From: Mesorhizobium wenxiniae
GTDB lineage: Bacteria > Pseudomonadota > Alphaproteobacteria > Rhizobiales > Rhizobiaceae
Direction: 5' to 3'
Assembly (NCBI RefSeq): GCF_002284535.1
Contig: NZ_NPKH01000011.1
Location: 485,539 to 549,538, forward strand
Length of the DNA stretch: 64,000 nucleotides
The notes below the pieces were generated by a model. The model was not told the DNA's origin, did not search any database, and worked only from the letters and a program-made list of their open reading frames with translations. Shown here in pieces: positions 35,355 to 45,063 of the stretch. How positions within the stretch are numbered: position 1 is the stretch's first letter; each line of letters opens with the position of its first letter. The translations under genes were made by a program, and so were the position numbers.

Positions 35355-35595
35355 GTGTTTTCCTCCCTGAAATATTTGCCACGGCACGACCCGAGGCGAG
35401 TTTAGACAGCGGGCGGGAAATGCCAACCCGCAATTGCGCCGATTAGACCAACGGTCGATGCCGCTGGACATGCAGGCTTGCGCGAGATGCCATCCGGGCC
35501 GAAAGATTTTTGCAGCGCCTGTCGAATTCGGGCGAGGACGCGCGACATTGGTTCGGCCGGCAACGACGCGGCCTTCGAAACCACGAGAGAAGACC

Positions 35596-35964
35596 ATGCG
35601 ATACATGCTTTTGATCTACGGAAACGAAGCCGCAATGGCGAATGCGCCACGCGAGAGCACCGAGCAGACCCTCGCGGCCTATGGCGCTTATACCGAAGCG
35701 TTGAAGAAATCAGGCGTATGGCTGGCCGGCGACCGGCTGAGACCGACCCAGGCGGCCACCTCTGTACGGATGGCTAACGGCAAGACCAACGTGCTCGACG
35801 GCCCGTATGCCGATACCAAGGAGCAACTTGCCGGCTTCTACATGATCGAGGCGGCGGACATCGACACGGCCATCGAATGGGCTGCACGTTGTCCAGCAGC
35901 CAGCACTGGCACGGTCGAGGTGCGACCGATCTGGGAAATGACGGAGTACTTATCTGAGAAATGA
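35596..35964 (+). CDS. YCII-related (DGPF-type) protein
   Basis: 122 aa. MRYMLLIYGNEAA, AAYGAYTEALKKSGVWLAGDRLRPTQAATSVR, LDGPYADTKEQLAGFYMIEAADIDTAIEWAARCP is the DGPF/YCII pattern (here DGPY), a dimeric ferredoxin-like fold. It precedes an ECF sigma factor by four bases; this pairing defines ECF42 loci in many bacteria. The protein may be the ligand-sensing or enzymatic partner, but its function is not known. Confidence 0.88.
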   Translation: MRYMLLIYGNEAAMANAPRESTEQTLAAYGAYTEALKKSGVWLAGDRLRPTQAATSVRMANGKTNVLDGPYADTKEQLAGFYMIEAADIDTAIEWAARCPAASTGTVEVRPIWEMTEYLSEK

Positions 35965-35968
35965 CCAT

Positions 35969-37228
35969 GTGATGGACAGTCGTCCGGAGATCGCACGGGC
36001 GGCGGCGGATGCAGCCGCCCGCCAAAGCTACGGCAAGCTGGTCGCCTATCTGGCCGCGCGCATCCGCGATGTGGCCGGCGCCGAGGACGCGCTGGCCGAC
36101 GCCTTTGCGGCGGCGCTCGAACGCTGGCCGCAAACCGGCGTGCCTGAGAAGCCGGAAGCCTGGCTGCTGGCGGTGGCACGAAAACGTAGCGTCGACGCGA
36201 TCCGGCGGCGGCTGACCAGCGAGGCGGGCCGCGACCATCTCAGGTTGATCGCCGAGGAGATCGAGGCCCGCATGGCCGATGAAGACCTGCCCGACGAACG
36301 GCTGCGGCTGATGTTTGCCTGCGCCCATCCGGCGATCGAGGCCGGCGTGCGCGCGCCGCTGATTCTGCAAGCGATTCTGGGCTTCGACGCCGCGACGATC
36401 GCCTCTGCATTCCTGGTGTCGCCGGCAACGATGGGCCAGCGCCTGGTGCGCGCCAAAAACCGCATCCGCGAGACCGGCATTCCGTTCCGTGTGCCGGAGC
36501 GGGCCGAGCTCGGCGAGCGGCTGGATGCGGTGCTGGAAGCGATCTACGCCGCGTTCGCCGAAGGCTGGTCCGACCCGGCCGGCACCGAAACCCGGCGGCG
36601 CAATCTCGCGACCGAAGGCATCTGGCTCGGCCGGCTGGTGGCGTCGTTGATGCCGGATGAGCCGGAAGCGCTCGGCCTGCTGGCGCTGATGCTGTTTGCC
36701 GAGGCGCGGCGTGCGGCGCGGCGCAACGCCGCCGGAGACTATGTGCCATTGGCCGAGCAGGAGCTTGCGCTGTGGGACGGCGCCTTGATCGACGAAGCGG
36801 AGACGCTGCTCAGGCGCGCCGCGGCCAAGGGCGTTGTCGGTCGCTACCAGCTCGAGGCGGCCGTGCAATCCGCCCATACGACCCGGCGGCTGACCGGCCG
36901 GACCGACTGGATTGCGATCAAACATCTCTACGACGCGCTGTCGATGGTTGCCGGCTCGCCGGTGATTTCGATCAACCGCGCGGTGGCCATTGCCGAGGCC
37001 GACGGCGCCGCGGCGGGATTGAGTGCACTTGATGAGCTTGGCGACGACAAACGGCTGCATGATTATCAGCCTTATTGGGCCGCGCGCGCGGGCCTTCTGG
37101 CCAGGATCGACAAAACCCGGGAAGCGGCCGCAGCCTATGACCGGGCGATCGGCCTCGAACGCGACCCGGCTGTGCGCCGGTTCCTACAGGAACGACGGGC
37201 GGGGCTCGGCCGCGCGGAAGCAGACTGA
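35969..37228 (+). CDS. ECF42-like sigma factor with C-terminal TPR-like extension
   Basis: 419 aa, starting at GTG 35969 or ATG 35972. Sigma region 2 is at about 18-85 (YGKLVAYLAARIRDVAGAEDALADAFAAALERWP, then PEAWLLAVARKRSVDAIRRR). Region 4 is near 115-170 (QAILGFDAATIASAFLVSPATMGQRLVRAKNRIR). A long C-terminal helical extension follows (about 180-419, with YDAIRDALSMVAGSPVI-like TPR repeats). That extension and the neighbouring DGPF gene mark ECF42, which has no anti-sigma factor and is thought to be controlled by its own extension. Confidence 0.9.
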   Translation: MMDSRPEIARAAADAAARQSYGKLVAYLAARIRDVAGAEDALADAFAAALERWPQTGVPEKPEAWLLAVARKRSVDAIRRRLTSEAGRDHLRLIAEEIEARMADEDLPDERLRLMFACAHPAIEAGVRAPLILQAILGFDAATIASAFLVSPATMGQRLVRAKNRIRETGIPFRVPERAELGERLDAVLEAIYAAFAEGWSDPAGTETRRRNLATEGIWLGRLVASLMPDEPEALGLLALMLFAEARRAARRNAAGDYVPLAEQELALWDGALIDEAETLLRRAAAKGVVGRYQLEAAVQSAHTTRRLTGRTDWIAIKHLYDALSMVAGSPVISINRAVAIAEADGAAAGLSALDELGDDKRLHDYQPYWAARAGLLARIDKTREAAAAYDRAIGLERDPAVRRFLQERRAGLGRAEAD

Positions 37229-37243
37229 GACAAGGCGATCGGT

Positions 37244-37870
37244 TCAGGCCGGCCACATGGCGTGGGAGGCGTTCAGCTTCCTCATCACCTGGTGCTCCCG
37301 CAATTTGGCCCACAGGCGTTCGATGTTCGGCCAGGCGGTGCGGACTTTTCCGACCTCGGGATGCCAGGCCACCAGCATGACGAGATAGATGTCGGCCAGC
37401 GAGAGCTGGTCGCCGACCAGCCAGTCGCGGCCTTCGAGGGCAGCATCGAGAATGGCCAAGCCGCGATCCAATTCCGAGATCGCCGCCTGCTTGACTGCGT
37501 CCACGCCGCCGGGATCGGCTGTGTAGCGATGAGCATAGAAGAACCGCAGGTCAGCCTGATAGATGACCGACGACATGAACGTCATCCAGCGCAGGAAGTC
37601 GGCGCGGTCAGGCGAGTTCGCTGCCGGCGCCAAGTTCGCTTCCGGGTGGCGCTCGGCAAGCAGGATGCAGATCGCCGCCGATTCGGTCATCGAACTTCCG
37701 TCCGGCAAGATCAGGACTGGCACCTGGTTCAAGGGGCTGATGTCGAGGAAGGCCTGGTCGGGCGGGTTCGACTTCGGAACATCGATCTGGTCGAAAGGCG
37801 CACCCGCCAGTATCAGCGCCGCCTCGACGACAACGCCGCCGGTATTGGCACGGGTATAGAGCTTGTACAT
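37244..37870 (-). CDS. Glutathione S-transferase
   Basis: 208 aa from ATG 37870 (MYKLYTRANTGGVVVEAALIL), with GGAGG just upstream. N-terminal thioredoxin-like domain: NQVPVLILPDGSSMTESAAICILLAERHP near residue 48. The C-terminal helices contain DWLVGDQLSLADIYLVMLVAWHP (N-capping Asp). A cytosolic detoxification or reductase role is likely; no substrate can be inferred. It converges on the ECF42 gene with a 15-base gap. Confidence 0.88.
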   Translation of the reverse strand: MYKLYTRANTGGVVVEAALILAGAPFDQIDVPKSNPPDQAFLDISPLNQVPVLILPDGSSMTESAAICILLAERHPEANLAPAANSPDRADFLRWMTFMSSVIYQADLRFFYAHRYTADPGGVDAVKQAAISELDRGLAILDAALEGRDWLVGDQLSLADIYLVMLVAWHPEVGKVRTAWPNIERLWAKLREHQVMRKLNASHAMWPA

Positions 37871-38020
37871 GAAATCCTCCGCCAGCCGGTGCAAGGCCGG
37901 CGACGATCTGAACCGGAAGCGCCGCTCCACTCAAGCGAGCCACGGCCGCCACAGGTGTTTTTTCAGCGGTCCAGCGCTGCCATCTGGGTCCTCGGCGCAC
38001 GGCTGGAGCCTGTCGCTCCT

Positions 38021-38064
38021 TAGGTGGACTAGCGCAACTTTCGAGATTAGCTGAAGCCCACCTA
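38021..38064. repeat. Inverted repeat downstream of cysK
   Basis: TAGGTGG (38021-38027) and CCACCTA (38058-38064) are perfect arms around 30 bases that hold further partial symmetry (CTAGC ... GCTGA). It lies 15 bases past the cysK stop codon and may terminate or protect its transcript. Confidence 0.4.
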
Positions 38065-38079
38065 CCTCCGTCGAGGGAC

Positions 38080-39060
<981 letters not shown>

Positions 39061-39233
39061 TGGTTTCGCTCCCAAGAGTTAGGCGGGCAAGAGTCAGATG
39101 GGCATAAGTCTCGACAAGGCAGGATAAAGCCTTCGGCCGCGCAAGATAGTCTGCCGTTTGAAAATATCCGACTGGAACGCATTCTGAAAACACCCTCGCC
39201 CGGGAAAAGCATTCAGGCGTGGCCAAAACTGGC

Positions 39234-39851
39234 CTATTGCCGGGCGGCGATCGCAGCCGCCGCCCCGACCATGAAGGCGGCGGCGGTGCGGTTCAGCGCC
39301 CTCAGCGCGCGCGGCGACTTCAAAAGCCCGCGCGCCTTGGCCGCCAGCGCCAGATAGGGCACCAGCACCACCAGCAACACGACGAGCGTCAGCGCGACGA
39401 GGATGCCGTAGTCGGCGAGCGTAATGGTCTTCAGATCGACGATGGTCGGCGTGATGGCGAGATAGAAGATCATCGTCTTCGGATTGCCGAGCGTGACGGC
39501 GAGCCCGGCAATAAAGCTCGACACCAGCCCGCCCCTGCCTTTCTTCGCCGCCACCATTTCGGGCGCGATGCCGCTCGTCCAAAAGCGCCAGCCCAGGAAA
39601 CCGAGATAGGCGACGCCCAGCCATTTGATCGCCAGGAAGGCCATGCCGAAGGTCTGCGCGACGAGCGCGAGGCCGAGCACCACGGCGGTGAGGTAGGTGA
39701 GATCGCCGAGCATCAGCCCGAAGGACATGGCGAGCGCCGAGCGAAAGCCCGACCCAAGCGCACGCGCAATAAGGGCGGTGAGCCCCGGGCCGGGGATGGC
39801 AGCGGCGATGCCGAGGGCCGCGCTATAAGCGAGGAATCCGGTGAGGGTCAT
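39234..39851 (-). CDS. LysE/RhtB-family amino-acid exporter
   Basis: 205 aa from ATG 39851 (MTLTGFLAYSAALGIAAAIPGPG). Six helices; the IPGPGLTALIARALGSGFRSALAMSFGLMLGD segment is the family signature, followed by KWLGVAYLGFLGWRFW and LAVTLGNPKTMIFYLA. Members export lysine, threonine or homoserine lactones. The substrate is unknown. The upstream 39852-40066 gap has no gene. Confidence 0.9.
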   Translation of the reverse strand: MTLTGFLAYSAALGIAAAIPGPGLTALIARALGSGFRSALAMSFGLMLGDLTYLTAVVLGLALVAQTFGMAFLAIKWLGVAYLGFLGWRFWTSGIAPEMVAAKKGRGGLVSSFIAGLAVTLGNPKTMIFYLAITPTIVDLKTITLADYGILVALTLVVLLVVLVPYLALAAKARGLLKSPRALRALNRTAAAFMVGAAAAIAARQ

Positions 39852-40066
39852 GGTTTCGGCCTTAGCGCATGACCCCAAAAAACGGGATCGACCTTTTAGA
39901 CTGAGCCTTTTAAGACTGGGGCCTTGTCGCACAAAGGTGGGCAGGCGTGTACTCCCTGAGGGACGGTTTCGATTGCACCAGCGCCGCCGGCCAGGCGAAC
40001 GCGCCGATCAAGACGGGCTTTGCCGTAAGTGACGCGCCGGCAAATCGACCGTATGGTTTTTCGGGC

Positions 40067-40264
40067 TCAGTTTCCGGCTGCGTAGAAATCGTCGTCGAGG
40101 CGCTTTTCCAGCGCGACGAGATCGGCCGGCAGCGGCAGGCCCATGGCGCGCATCTCCCTCAGCTTTTCGCGCAGTTGTTCCTGCACTTCATGCTGATCCT
40201 CGGGCTGGTTGATCATCTGCTCGAGCAATAGGCTGATCTGGGCTTTGAATGATTCCAGCGCCAT
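40067..40264 (-). CDS. Small conserved-looking protein, 65 aa
   Basis: From ATG 40264 (MALESFKAQISLLLEQMINQ), with AAGGAG seven bases upstream. A frame start at 40339 would run through a palindrome and has no ribosome site. The product is acidic, Leu/Gln/Glu-rich and helical (ISLLLEQMINQPEDQHEVQEQLREKLREMRAMGLP), probably a short coiled coil. I do not recognise a named family. It follows hrcA on the same strand. Confidence 0.7.
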   Translation of the reverse strand: MALESFKAQISLLLEQMINQPEDQHEVQEQLREKLREMRAMGLPLPADLVALEKRLDDDFYAAGN

Positions 40265-40284
40265 TTTTTTCTCCTTGGTCCCCG

Positions 40285-40324
40285 AAAGCGTGTCGCGTTT
40301 GAAGGGATACGGGCGACGCGCTTT
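40285..40324. repeat. Inverted repeat between hrcA and the 65-aa gene
   Basis: AAAGCGTGTCGC (40285-40296) pairs with GCGACGCGCTTT (40313-40324), one G-T pair in twelve. It is placed 19 bases after the hrcA stop and could end the hrcA transcript. The motif resembles recurrent rhizobial intergenic repeats. Confidence 0.5.
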
Positions 40325-40342
40325 GGTTTTGGGCGACATGTA

Positions 40343-41443
40343 TTACCGCAGCATGCGCGAAATAAGCTGCGCGGTATAGTCGACCATCGGCACGATGCGT
40401 GCGTAGTTCAGCCGGGTCGGGCCGATGACGCCGAGCGCGCCGATGACGCGGGCGTCCTTGTCGCGATAGGGCGCCACGACCAGCGACGAGCCCGACAGCG
40501 AAAACAGCTTGTTTTCCGAGCCGATGAAGATGCGCACGCCGGAGCCTTCCTCGGCGAGGTCGAGAAGCTGGATCAGCCCGTTCTGCGTCTCCAGATCCTC
40601 GAACAAATGCCGCAGCAGCTCGATGTCGGCCTGCGCGGTGACATTTTCCAGCAGGTTGGCGCGGCCGCGCACGATGAGACGCGCCGGCAGGCCGCTCTCG
40701 GCGCCCGCCCAGACCGCAAGGCCCTTCTCCACCAGATCCTGCGACAGCGTGTCGAGGGCGGCCTTGGTCTCTTCCTTGATGCGGGCGATCTCGATCCGCG
40801 CCTCGGCCAGCGTGCGGCCACGGATGTGGGCATTGAGGAAGTTCGAGGCTTCATGCAATTGCGAGACGGTGATGCCGGCCGGCAGGTCGACGACGCGATT
40901 TTCGACGTCGCCGTTCTGCGACACCAGCACGGCCAGCGCCTTGGTCGGCTCGAGTTGGATGAATTCGATGTGCTTGAGCGCCACCTCGTTCTTGGCGGCA
41001 AGCACGAGGCCGGCGCCGCGCGACATGCCGGACAGCATCTGGCTGGCCTCGATGAGCATGTGCTCCAGCGTCGCGCCAGAGCCGGAGGCGCGCACCTGCG
41101 CCTCGATGGTGCGGCGCTCCTCGTCGGAGAGATCGCCAAGCTCCATGAAAGCATCGACGAAGAAGCGCAGGCCGGCCTGGGTCGGCAGTCGGCCGGCCGA
41201 GATATGCGGCGCATAGATCAGGCCGAGATGCTCGAGATCACTCATCACGTTGCGGATGGTGGCGGGCGACAGCGAAGACGGCAGGATACGCGACAGGCTA
41301 CGTGAGCCGACCGGCTCGCCGTCCTTCAGATAGGAATCGACAATGCGCCGAAAGATGTCGCGCGAGCGCATGTCGAGCGATTGAAGCGCAGGGGACTGGA
41401 GCACTGCCGCCGACTGGGAATTGGGATCGACTGCCTTGGTCAT
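40343..41443 (-). CDS. hrcA: Heat-shock repressor HrcA
   Basis: 366 aa from ATG 41443 (MTKAVDPNSQSAAVL), with GGAGG about 12 bases upstream. HrcA binds CIRCE elements and represses groESL and related genes; GroEL assists its folding. The N-terminal winged HTH reads RDIFRRIVDSYLKDGEPVGSRSLSRILPSSLSPATIRNVMSDLEHLGL (about 27-75), followed by YAPHISAGRLPTQAGLRFFVD, which is diagnostic. The C-terminal GAF-like part ends PTRLNYARIVPMVDYTAQLISRML. Divergent from rph with 134 bases between. No CIRCE was seen locally. Confidence 0.95.
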   Translation of the reverse strand: MTKAVDPNSQSAAVLQSPALQSLDMRSRDIFRRIVDSYLKDGEPVGSRSLSRILPSSLSPATIRNVMSDLEHLGLIYAPHISAGRLPTQAGLRFFVDAFMELGDLSDEERRTIEAQVRASGSGATLEHMLIEASQMLSGMSRGAGLVLAAKNEVALKHIEFIQLEPTKALAVLVSQNGDVENRVVDLPAGITVSQLHEASNFLNAHIRGRTLAEARIEIARIKEETKAALDTLSQDLVEKGLAVWAGAESGLPARLIVRGRANLLENVTAQADIELLRHLFEDLETQNGLIQLLDLAEEGSGVRIFIGSENKLFSLSGSSLVVAPYRDKDARVIGALGVIGPTRLNYARIVPMVDYTAQLISRMLR

Positions 41444-41577
41444 TTCGAGCCAAACACCTCCGGCCCAAAGATATAGACTTCGGCCACGCCGGCGCAACTG
41501 GTCCATTTTCCTTTGCGCCTCTCGTCGCGTGCGGCTACAAGCCGGCCACGATTCCGAAAAATAGGATAAAAGCCTGA

Positions 41578-42294
41578 ATGCGCCCTTCCAAACGCCAATT
41601 CGACGAAATGCGCGCCATCTCCTTCGAACGCGGCGTCTCCAAGCACGCGGAAGGTTCGTGCCTGGTGAAGTTCGGCGACACGCATGTGCTGTGCACGGCC
41701 AGCCTCGAGGAAAAGGTGCCGGGCTGGATGCGCAATTCCGGCAAGGGCTGGGTGACGGCGGAATACGGCATGCTGCCGCGCTCGACCGGCGAGCGCATGC
41801 GCCGCGAAGCTTCGGCCGGCAAGCAAGGCGGCCGCACGCTGGAAATCCAGCGGCTGATCGGCCGTTCGCTGCGCGCCGTGGTCGATCTGCAGGCGCTCGG
41901 CGAGCAGCAGATCACCGTCGACTGCGACGTGATTCAGGCCGATGGCGGCACGCGCACAGCCTCGATCACCGGCGGTTGGGTGGCGCTTTACGATTGCCTG
42001 CGCTGGATGGAAGCCCGGCAGATGGCCAGCGTCGCCAAGGTGCTGAAGGATCATGTCGCGGCTATCTCCTGCGGCATCCATGACGGCCAGCCGGTCATCG
42101 ATCTCGACTATCTCGAGGATTCCTCGGCCGGCACCGACGCCAACTTCGTCATGACCGGCAAGGGCGGCATCGTCGAGATCCAGGGCACGGCCGAGGGCGA
42201 GCCTTTCTCAGAAGAGCAGTTCACGGCGCTAATGGAATTGGCCAAGAAAGGCATCCAGCGACTGGTCAGCCTGCAACAGATGGCTGTAGCTTAA
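41578..42294 (+). CDS. rph: Ribonuclease PH
   Basis: 238 aa, full family length. A phosphate-dependent 3'-5' exoribonuclease that trims tRNA 3' ends. Clear signatures: [42 protein letters not shown] at the start, [37 protein letters not shown] near 65, and [23 protein letters not shown] near 117. It forms a hexameric ring. It heads the rph-VOC-rdgB-hemW cluster, which beside hrcA is a usual order in Rhizobiales. Confidence 0.96.
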   Translation: MRPSKRQFDEMRAISFERGVSKHAEGSCLVKFGDTHVLCTASLEEKVPGWMRNSGKGWVTAEYGMLPRSTGERMRREASAGKQGGRTLEIQRLIGRSLRAVVDLQALGEQQITVDCDVIQADGGTRTASITGGWVALYDCLRWMEARQMASVAKVLKDHVAAISCGIHDGQPVIDLDYLEDSSAGTDANFVMTGKGGIVEIQGTAEGEPFSEEQFTALMELAKKGIQRLVSLQQMAVA

Positions 42295-42301
42295 CCCTGT
42301 C

Positions 42302-42712
42302 ATGACTCCTTCCGCCATCCTCGAATCAGCCCTCTACGTGACCGACCTCAATGCCGCGGAAGAATTCTATTCCGGCGTGCTTGGGCTCGATCTGCTGGGC
42401 AAGGTCGACGGCAGGCATCTTTTCTTCCGTTGCGGCGACGGCGTGCTGCTCGTCTTCAACGCCGAGGCGACCAAGGTGCCGCCGGCGCCTGATGCCAGGC
42501 TGAAAGTGCCGCCGCACGGCGCTGTCGGCGACGGCCATCTCTGCTTTGCAGCAAGCGCGGACGAGATCGTGCGCTGGAGAGCGCATCTGGCAGCGAAGAA
42601 GATTGCCATCGAAAGCGAGTTCGAATGGCCGCAAGGCGGCCGCTCGATCTATATTCGCGACCCTTCCGGCAATTCGATCGAATTCGCCGAGCCAAGAATC
42701 TGGGGCCTCTGA
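42302..42712 (+). CDS. VOC-family (glyoxalase-like) protein
   Basis: 136 aa, two beta-alpha-beta-beta-beta modules of the vicinal oxygen chelate fold. [28 protein letters not shown] opens the first; [30 protein letters not shown] and [23 protein letters not shown] make the second, where His and Glu can bind a metal. Its stop shares a base with the rdgB start, so it is part of that operon. The substrate is unknown. Confidence 0.87.
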   Translation: MTPSAILESALYVTDLNAAEEFYSGVLGLDLLGKVDGRHLFFRCGDGVLLVFNAEATKVPPAPDARLKVPPHGAVGDGHLCFAASADEIVRWRAHLAAKKIAIESEFEWPQGGRSIYIRDPSGNSIEFAEPRIWGL

Positions 42713-43374
42713 TGCATTCGCTTGATGGGCACAGAATTGTCGTAGCCAGCCACAATGCCGGCAAACTGCGCGAGTTCGCCGATCTGATGGCGCCATTCGG
42801 CATAGAAGCGAAGTCGGCCAAGGAATACGGCCTGCCGGAGCCGGACGAGACCGGCACCACCTTCGAGGAGAACGCCTATCTCAAGGCTTTTGCCGCCGCC
42901 AAGGCGACAGGCCTGCCCGCATTGTCGGACGATTCCGGCCTGTGTGTCGATGCTCTGGGCGGGGCGCCCGGCGTCTATACCGCCAATTGGGCCGAGGCGC
43001 CGGACGGGTCCCGCGATTTCGGCATGGCGATGCAGCGAGCGGAAGTGGCGTTGCAGGAAGTCGGCGCGGTTGCGCCTGCGCAGCGTAAGGGCCGCTTCGT
43101 CGCCGTCATCTGCCTGGCCTTTCCCGACGGCGCGGCCGAATATTTCCGCGGCGAGGTCGAGGGCACGCTGGTATGGCCGCCGCGCGGCGAACTCGGCTTC
43201 GGCTACGACCCGGTGTTCGTGCCGGACGGTTTCGAAAAGACCTTCGGCGAGATGACCGCAGAGGAAAAACATGGCTGGAAGCCCGGTCAGCCGACGGCAT
43301 TGTCGCATCGCGCCCGCGCCTTCCAGAAATTCGCGCAAGCCAGACTGGATTTGGCACGATCGGCCGTGAAATGA
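42712..43374 (+). CDS. rdgB: XTP/dITP diphosphatase (RdgB/HAM1)
   Basis: 220 aa from ATG 42712. It removes non-canonical purine nucleotides (dITP, XTP) from the pool. [42 protein letters not shown] is the family opening; [44 protein letters not shown] carries the catalytic Asp pair; [14 protein letters not shown] and [10 protein letters not shown] complete it. It overlaps hemW by four bases (ATGA). Confidence 0.96.
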   Translation: MHSLDGHRIVVASHNAGKLREFADLMAPFGIEAKSAKEYGLPEPDETGTTFEENAYLKAFAAAKATGLPALSDDSGLCVDALGGAPGVYTANWAEAPDGSRDFGMAMQRAEVALQEVGAVAPAQRKGRFVAVICLAFPDGAAEYFRGEVEGTLVWPPRGELGFGYDPVFVPDGFEKTFGEMTAEEKHGWKPGQPTALSHRARAFQKFAQARLDLARSAVK

Positions 43375-44534
43375 CCATGCTGCTCGACCGCAGCCCCGGC
43401 TTCGGCGTCTACATCCACTGGCCGTTCTGCGCGGCCAAGTGCCCCTATTGCGACTTCAACAGCCATGTCCGCCACCAGACGGTCGACCAGGAGCGTTTTG
43501 CGCGCGCCTTCGAGACCGAGCTTGCGACAATGCGCCACCGCACCGGACCGCGCGAGGTGACCAGCATTTTCCTCGGCGGCGGCACGCCATCGCTGATGAA
43601 GCCGGAAACCGTGGCGACGGTGCTGGACGCCGTGGCGAAGAACTGGACGGTGCCCGCCGGCATCGAGGTGACGCTGGAAGCCAACCCCTCCTCGGTCGAG
43701 TCCGTGCGCTTTCGCGGCTACCGGGCCGCAGGCGTCAACCGCGTGTCGCTCGGCGTCCAGGCGCTGAACGACAAGGATCTGCGCTTCCTCGGCCGCTTGC
43801 ACAATGTCGATGAAGCGCTGCAGGCGATCGGCCTGGCGCGTGAGATCTTTCCGCGGCTGTCCTTCGACCTGATCTACGCACGGCCCGGCCAGACACCTGA
43901 GGCGTGGCAGGCGGAGCTCGAACAGGCTATCGGCCGCGCCGCCGACCATCTGTCGCTCTACCAGCTGACCATCGAGGAAGGCACGCCGTTCCACGCGCTG
44001 CATGCGGCCAAGAAATTCGCTATTCCCGACAATGACCATGCCGCCGATCTCTATGCGCTGACGCAGGAGATCACCGCCGCACATGGGCTGCCGGCCTACG
44101 AGATTTCCAACCACGCCAGATCAGGCGCCGAAAGCCGGCACAATCTCACCTATTGGCGCTATGGCGAATATGTCGGCGTCGGTCCCGGCGCGCATGGCCG
44201 CTTCGTCGAGAATGGCCGCCGCGTGGTGACGATCGCCGAAAGAATGCCGGAAACCTGGGCCAATCTGGTCGAGGCCAAGGGCCATGGCGTCACCGGCGGC
44301 GAGACCCTGACGCGCTCGGAAGAGGCCGACGAGTTCCTCTTAATGGGGCTGAGGCTGGCCGAGGGCATCGATCTCTTGCGCTACGAAGCGTTTTCCGGGC
44401 GCAGCCTGTCGACGGCGCGGCTATCGATGCTGCAGGGCGAGGGGCTGGTGGCGCCGATCGGCAATGCCCGCCTGCGCGCCACCCCGGCCGGCATGATCGT
44501 GCTCGACGCCGTGGTGGCGGACCTGGCGCGGTAA
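43371..44534 (+). CDS. hemW: Radical-SAM heme chaperone HemW
   Basis: 387 aa from ATG 43371. The radical-SAM cluster motif is at C20, C24 and C27 in [27 protein letters not shown] follows near residue 72 and [36 protein letters not shown] near 98. The C-terminal part with [34 protein letters not shown] is characteristic of HemW rather than HemN. HemW binds heme and inserts it into respiratory proteins; many genomes label it oxygen-independent coproporphyrinogen oxidase. Confidence 0.93.
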   Translation: MTMLLDRSPGFGVYIHWPFCAAKCPYCDFNSHVRHQTVDQERFARAFETELATMRHRTGPREVTSIFLGGGTPSLMKPETVATVLDAVAKNWTVPAGIEVTLEANPSSVESVRFRGYRAAGVNRVSLGVQALNDKDLRFLGRLHNVDEALQAIGLAREIFPRLSFDLIYARPGQTPEAWQAELEQAIGRAADHLSLYQLTIEEGTPFHALHAAKKFAIPDNDHAADLYALTQEITAAHGLPAYEISNHARSGAESRHNLTYWRYGEYVGVGPGAHGRFVENGRRVVTIAERMPETWANLVEAKGHGVTGGETLTRSEEADEFLLMGLRLAEGIDLLRYEAFSGRSLSTARLSMLQGEGLVAPIGNARLRATPAGMIVLDAVVADLAR

Positions 44535-44546
44535 AGCATAGGCCAG

Positions 44547-44944
44547 GAGCTGAACTGTCACAGACAATTTATCGACTCACGCGCGAGCTTGGCCGCGTTG
44601 GGTGTAATCCGGGAAACCCAGAGGGCATCTGGGGTGGAAGAACCCGGGAGGCGTTGCGCCGTTTCGCTCGATACTCCGGCGCTGAGATCGACATGGCGAA
44701 ACCGACAACAATTGCTTTGAAGAAATTGGAAGAAAGCACAGCTCGCGTGTGTCCGGTGGTTGCCCGGCCGAATTCGATAGAAGCACCCCGCCATGCGAAC
44801 AACCCGAACACCCGGCCACGACCAATAGCGGAACAGAAGCGTGCCGCCGCTACTCCGAGCGCGAGCAGGCCAGCTCGCGTTTGCAGCGCCGGGGCTCGCC
44901 GGGGCAGCGGCTTCTGCCGCGATCCAATTACAATTTGCGAGTGA
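44547..44944 (+). pseudogene. Remnant of a peptidoglycan-binding (caspase-type) protein
   Basis: Right after hemW a plus-strand frame without a start codon reads LTRELGRVGCNPGNPEGIWG, then GRTREALRRFARYSGAEIDM and IALKKLEESTARVCP, ending in a low-complexity Arg/Pro/Ala tail at TGA 44942. This is the C-terminal PG-binding module found in many rhizobial caspase-family proteins. The nearest possible start (ATG 44694) would remove the module. It converges on an intact caspase gene and is probably the tail of a lost relative. 44945-45063 holds nothing. Confidence 0.6.
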
Positions 44945-45063
44945 TGTGTCGGCAGAGGTTGCCGATCTGGCGTCGCTCAGCGGCCACGAGCCGTGTTGAA
45001 GCCGGTGAGAACCGGTAAGCGGCAGCAGAGAGGTATGCTGGCGCTCCCATCTTCCACCTCGTC

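Noticed and set aside
34314..35405. 363-codon plus-strand frame opposite the TAXI binding protein
   Set aside because: Antisense shadow; the minus-strand frame has a signal peptide and TAXI motifs.
40265..40339. N-terminal extension of the 65-aa gene to ATG 40339
   Set aside because: It would run through a palindrome, start next to the hrcA stop and lack a ribosome site, whereas ATG 40264 has AAGGAG.
41444..41577. Search for a CIRCE element beside hrcA
   Set aside because: No TTAGCACTC-N9-GAGTGCTAA was seen in the hrcA-rph gap.
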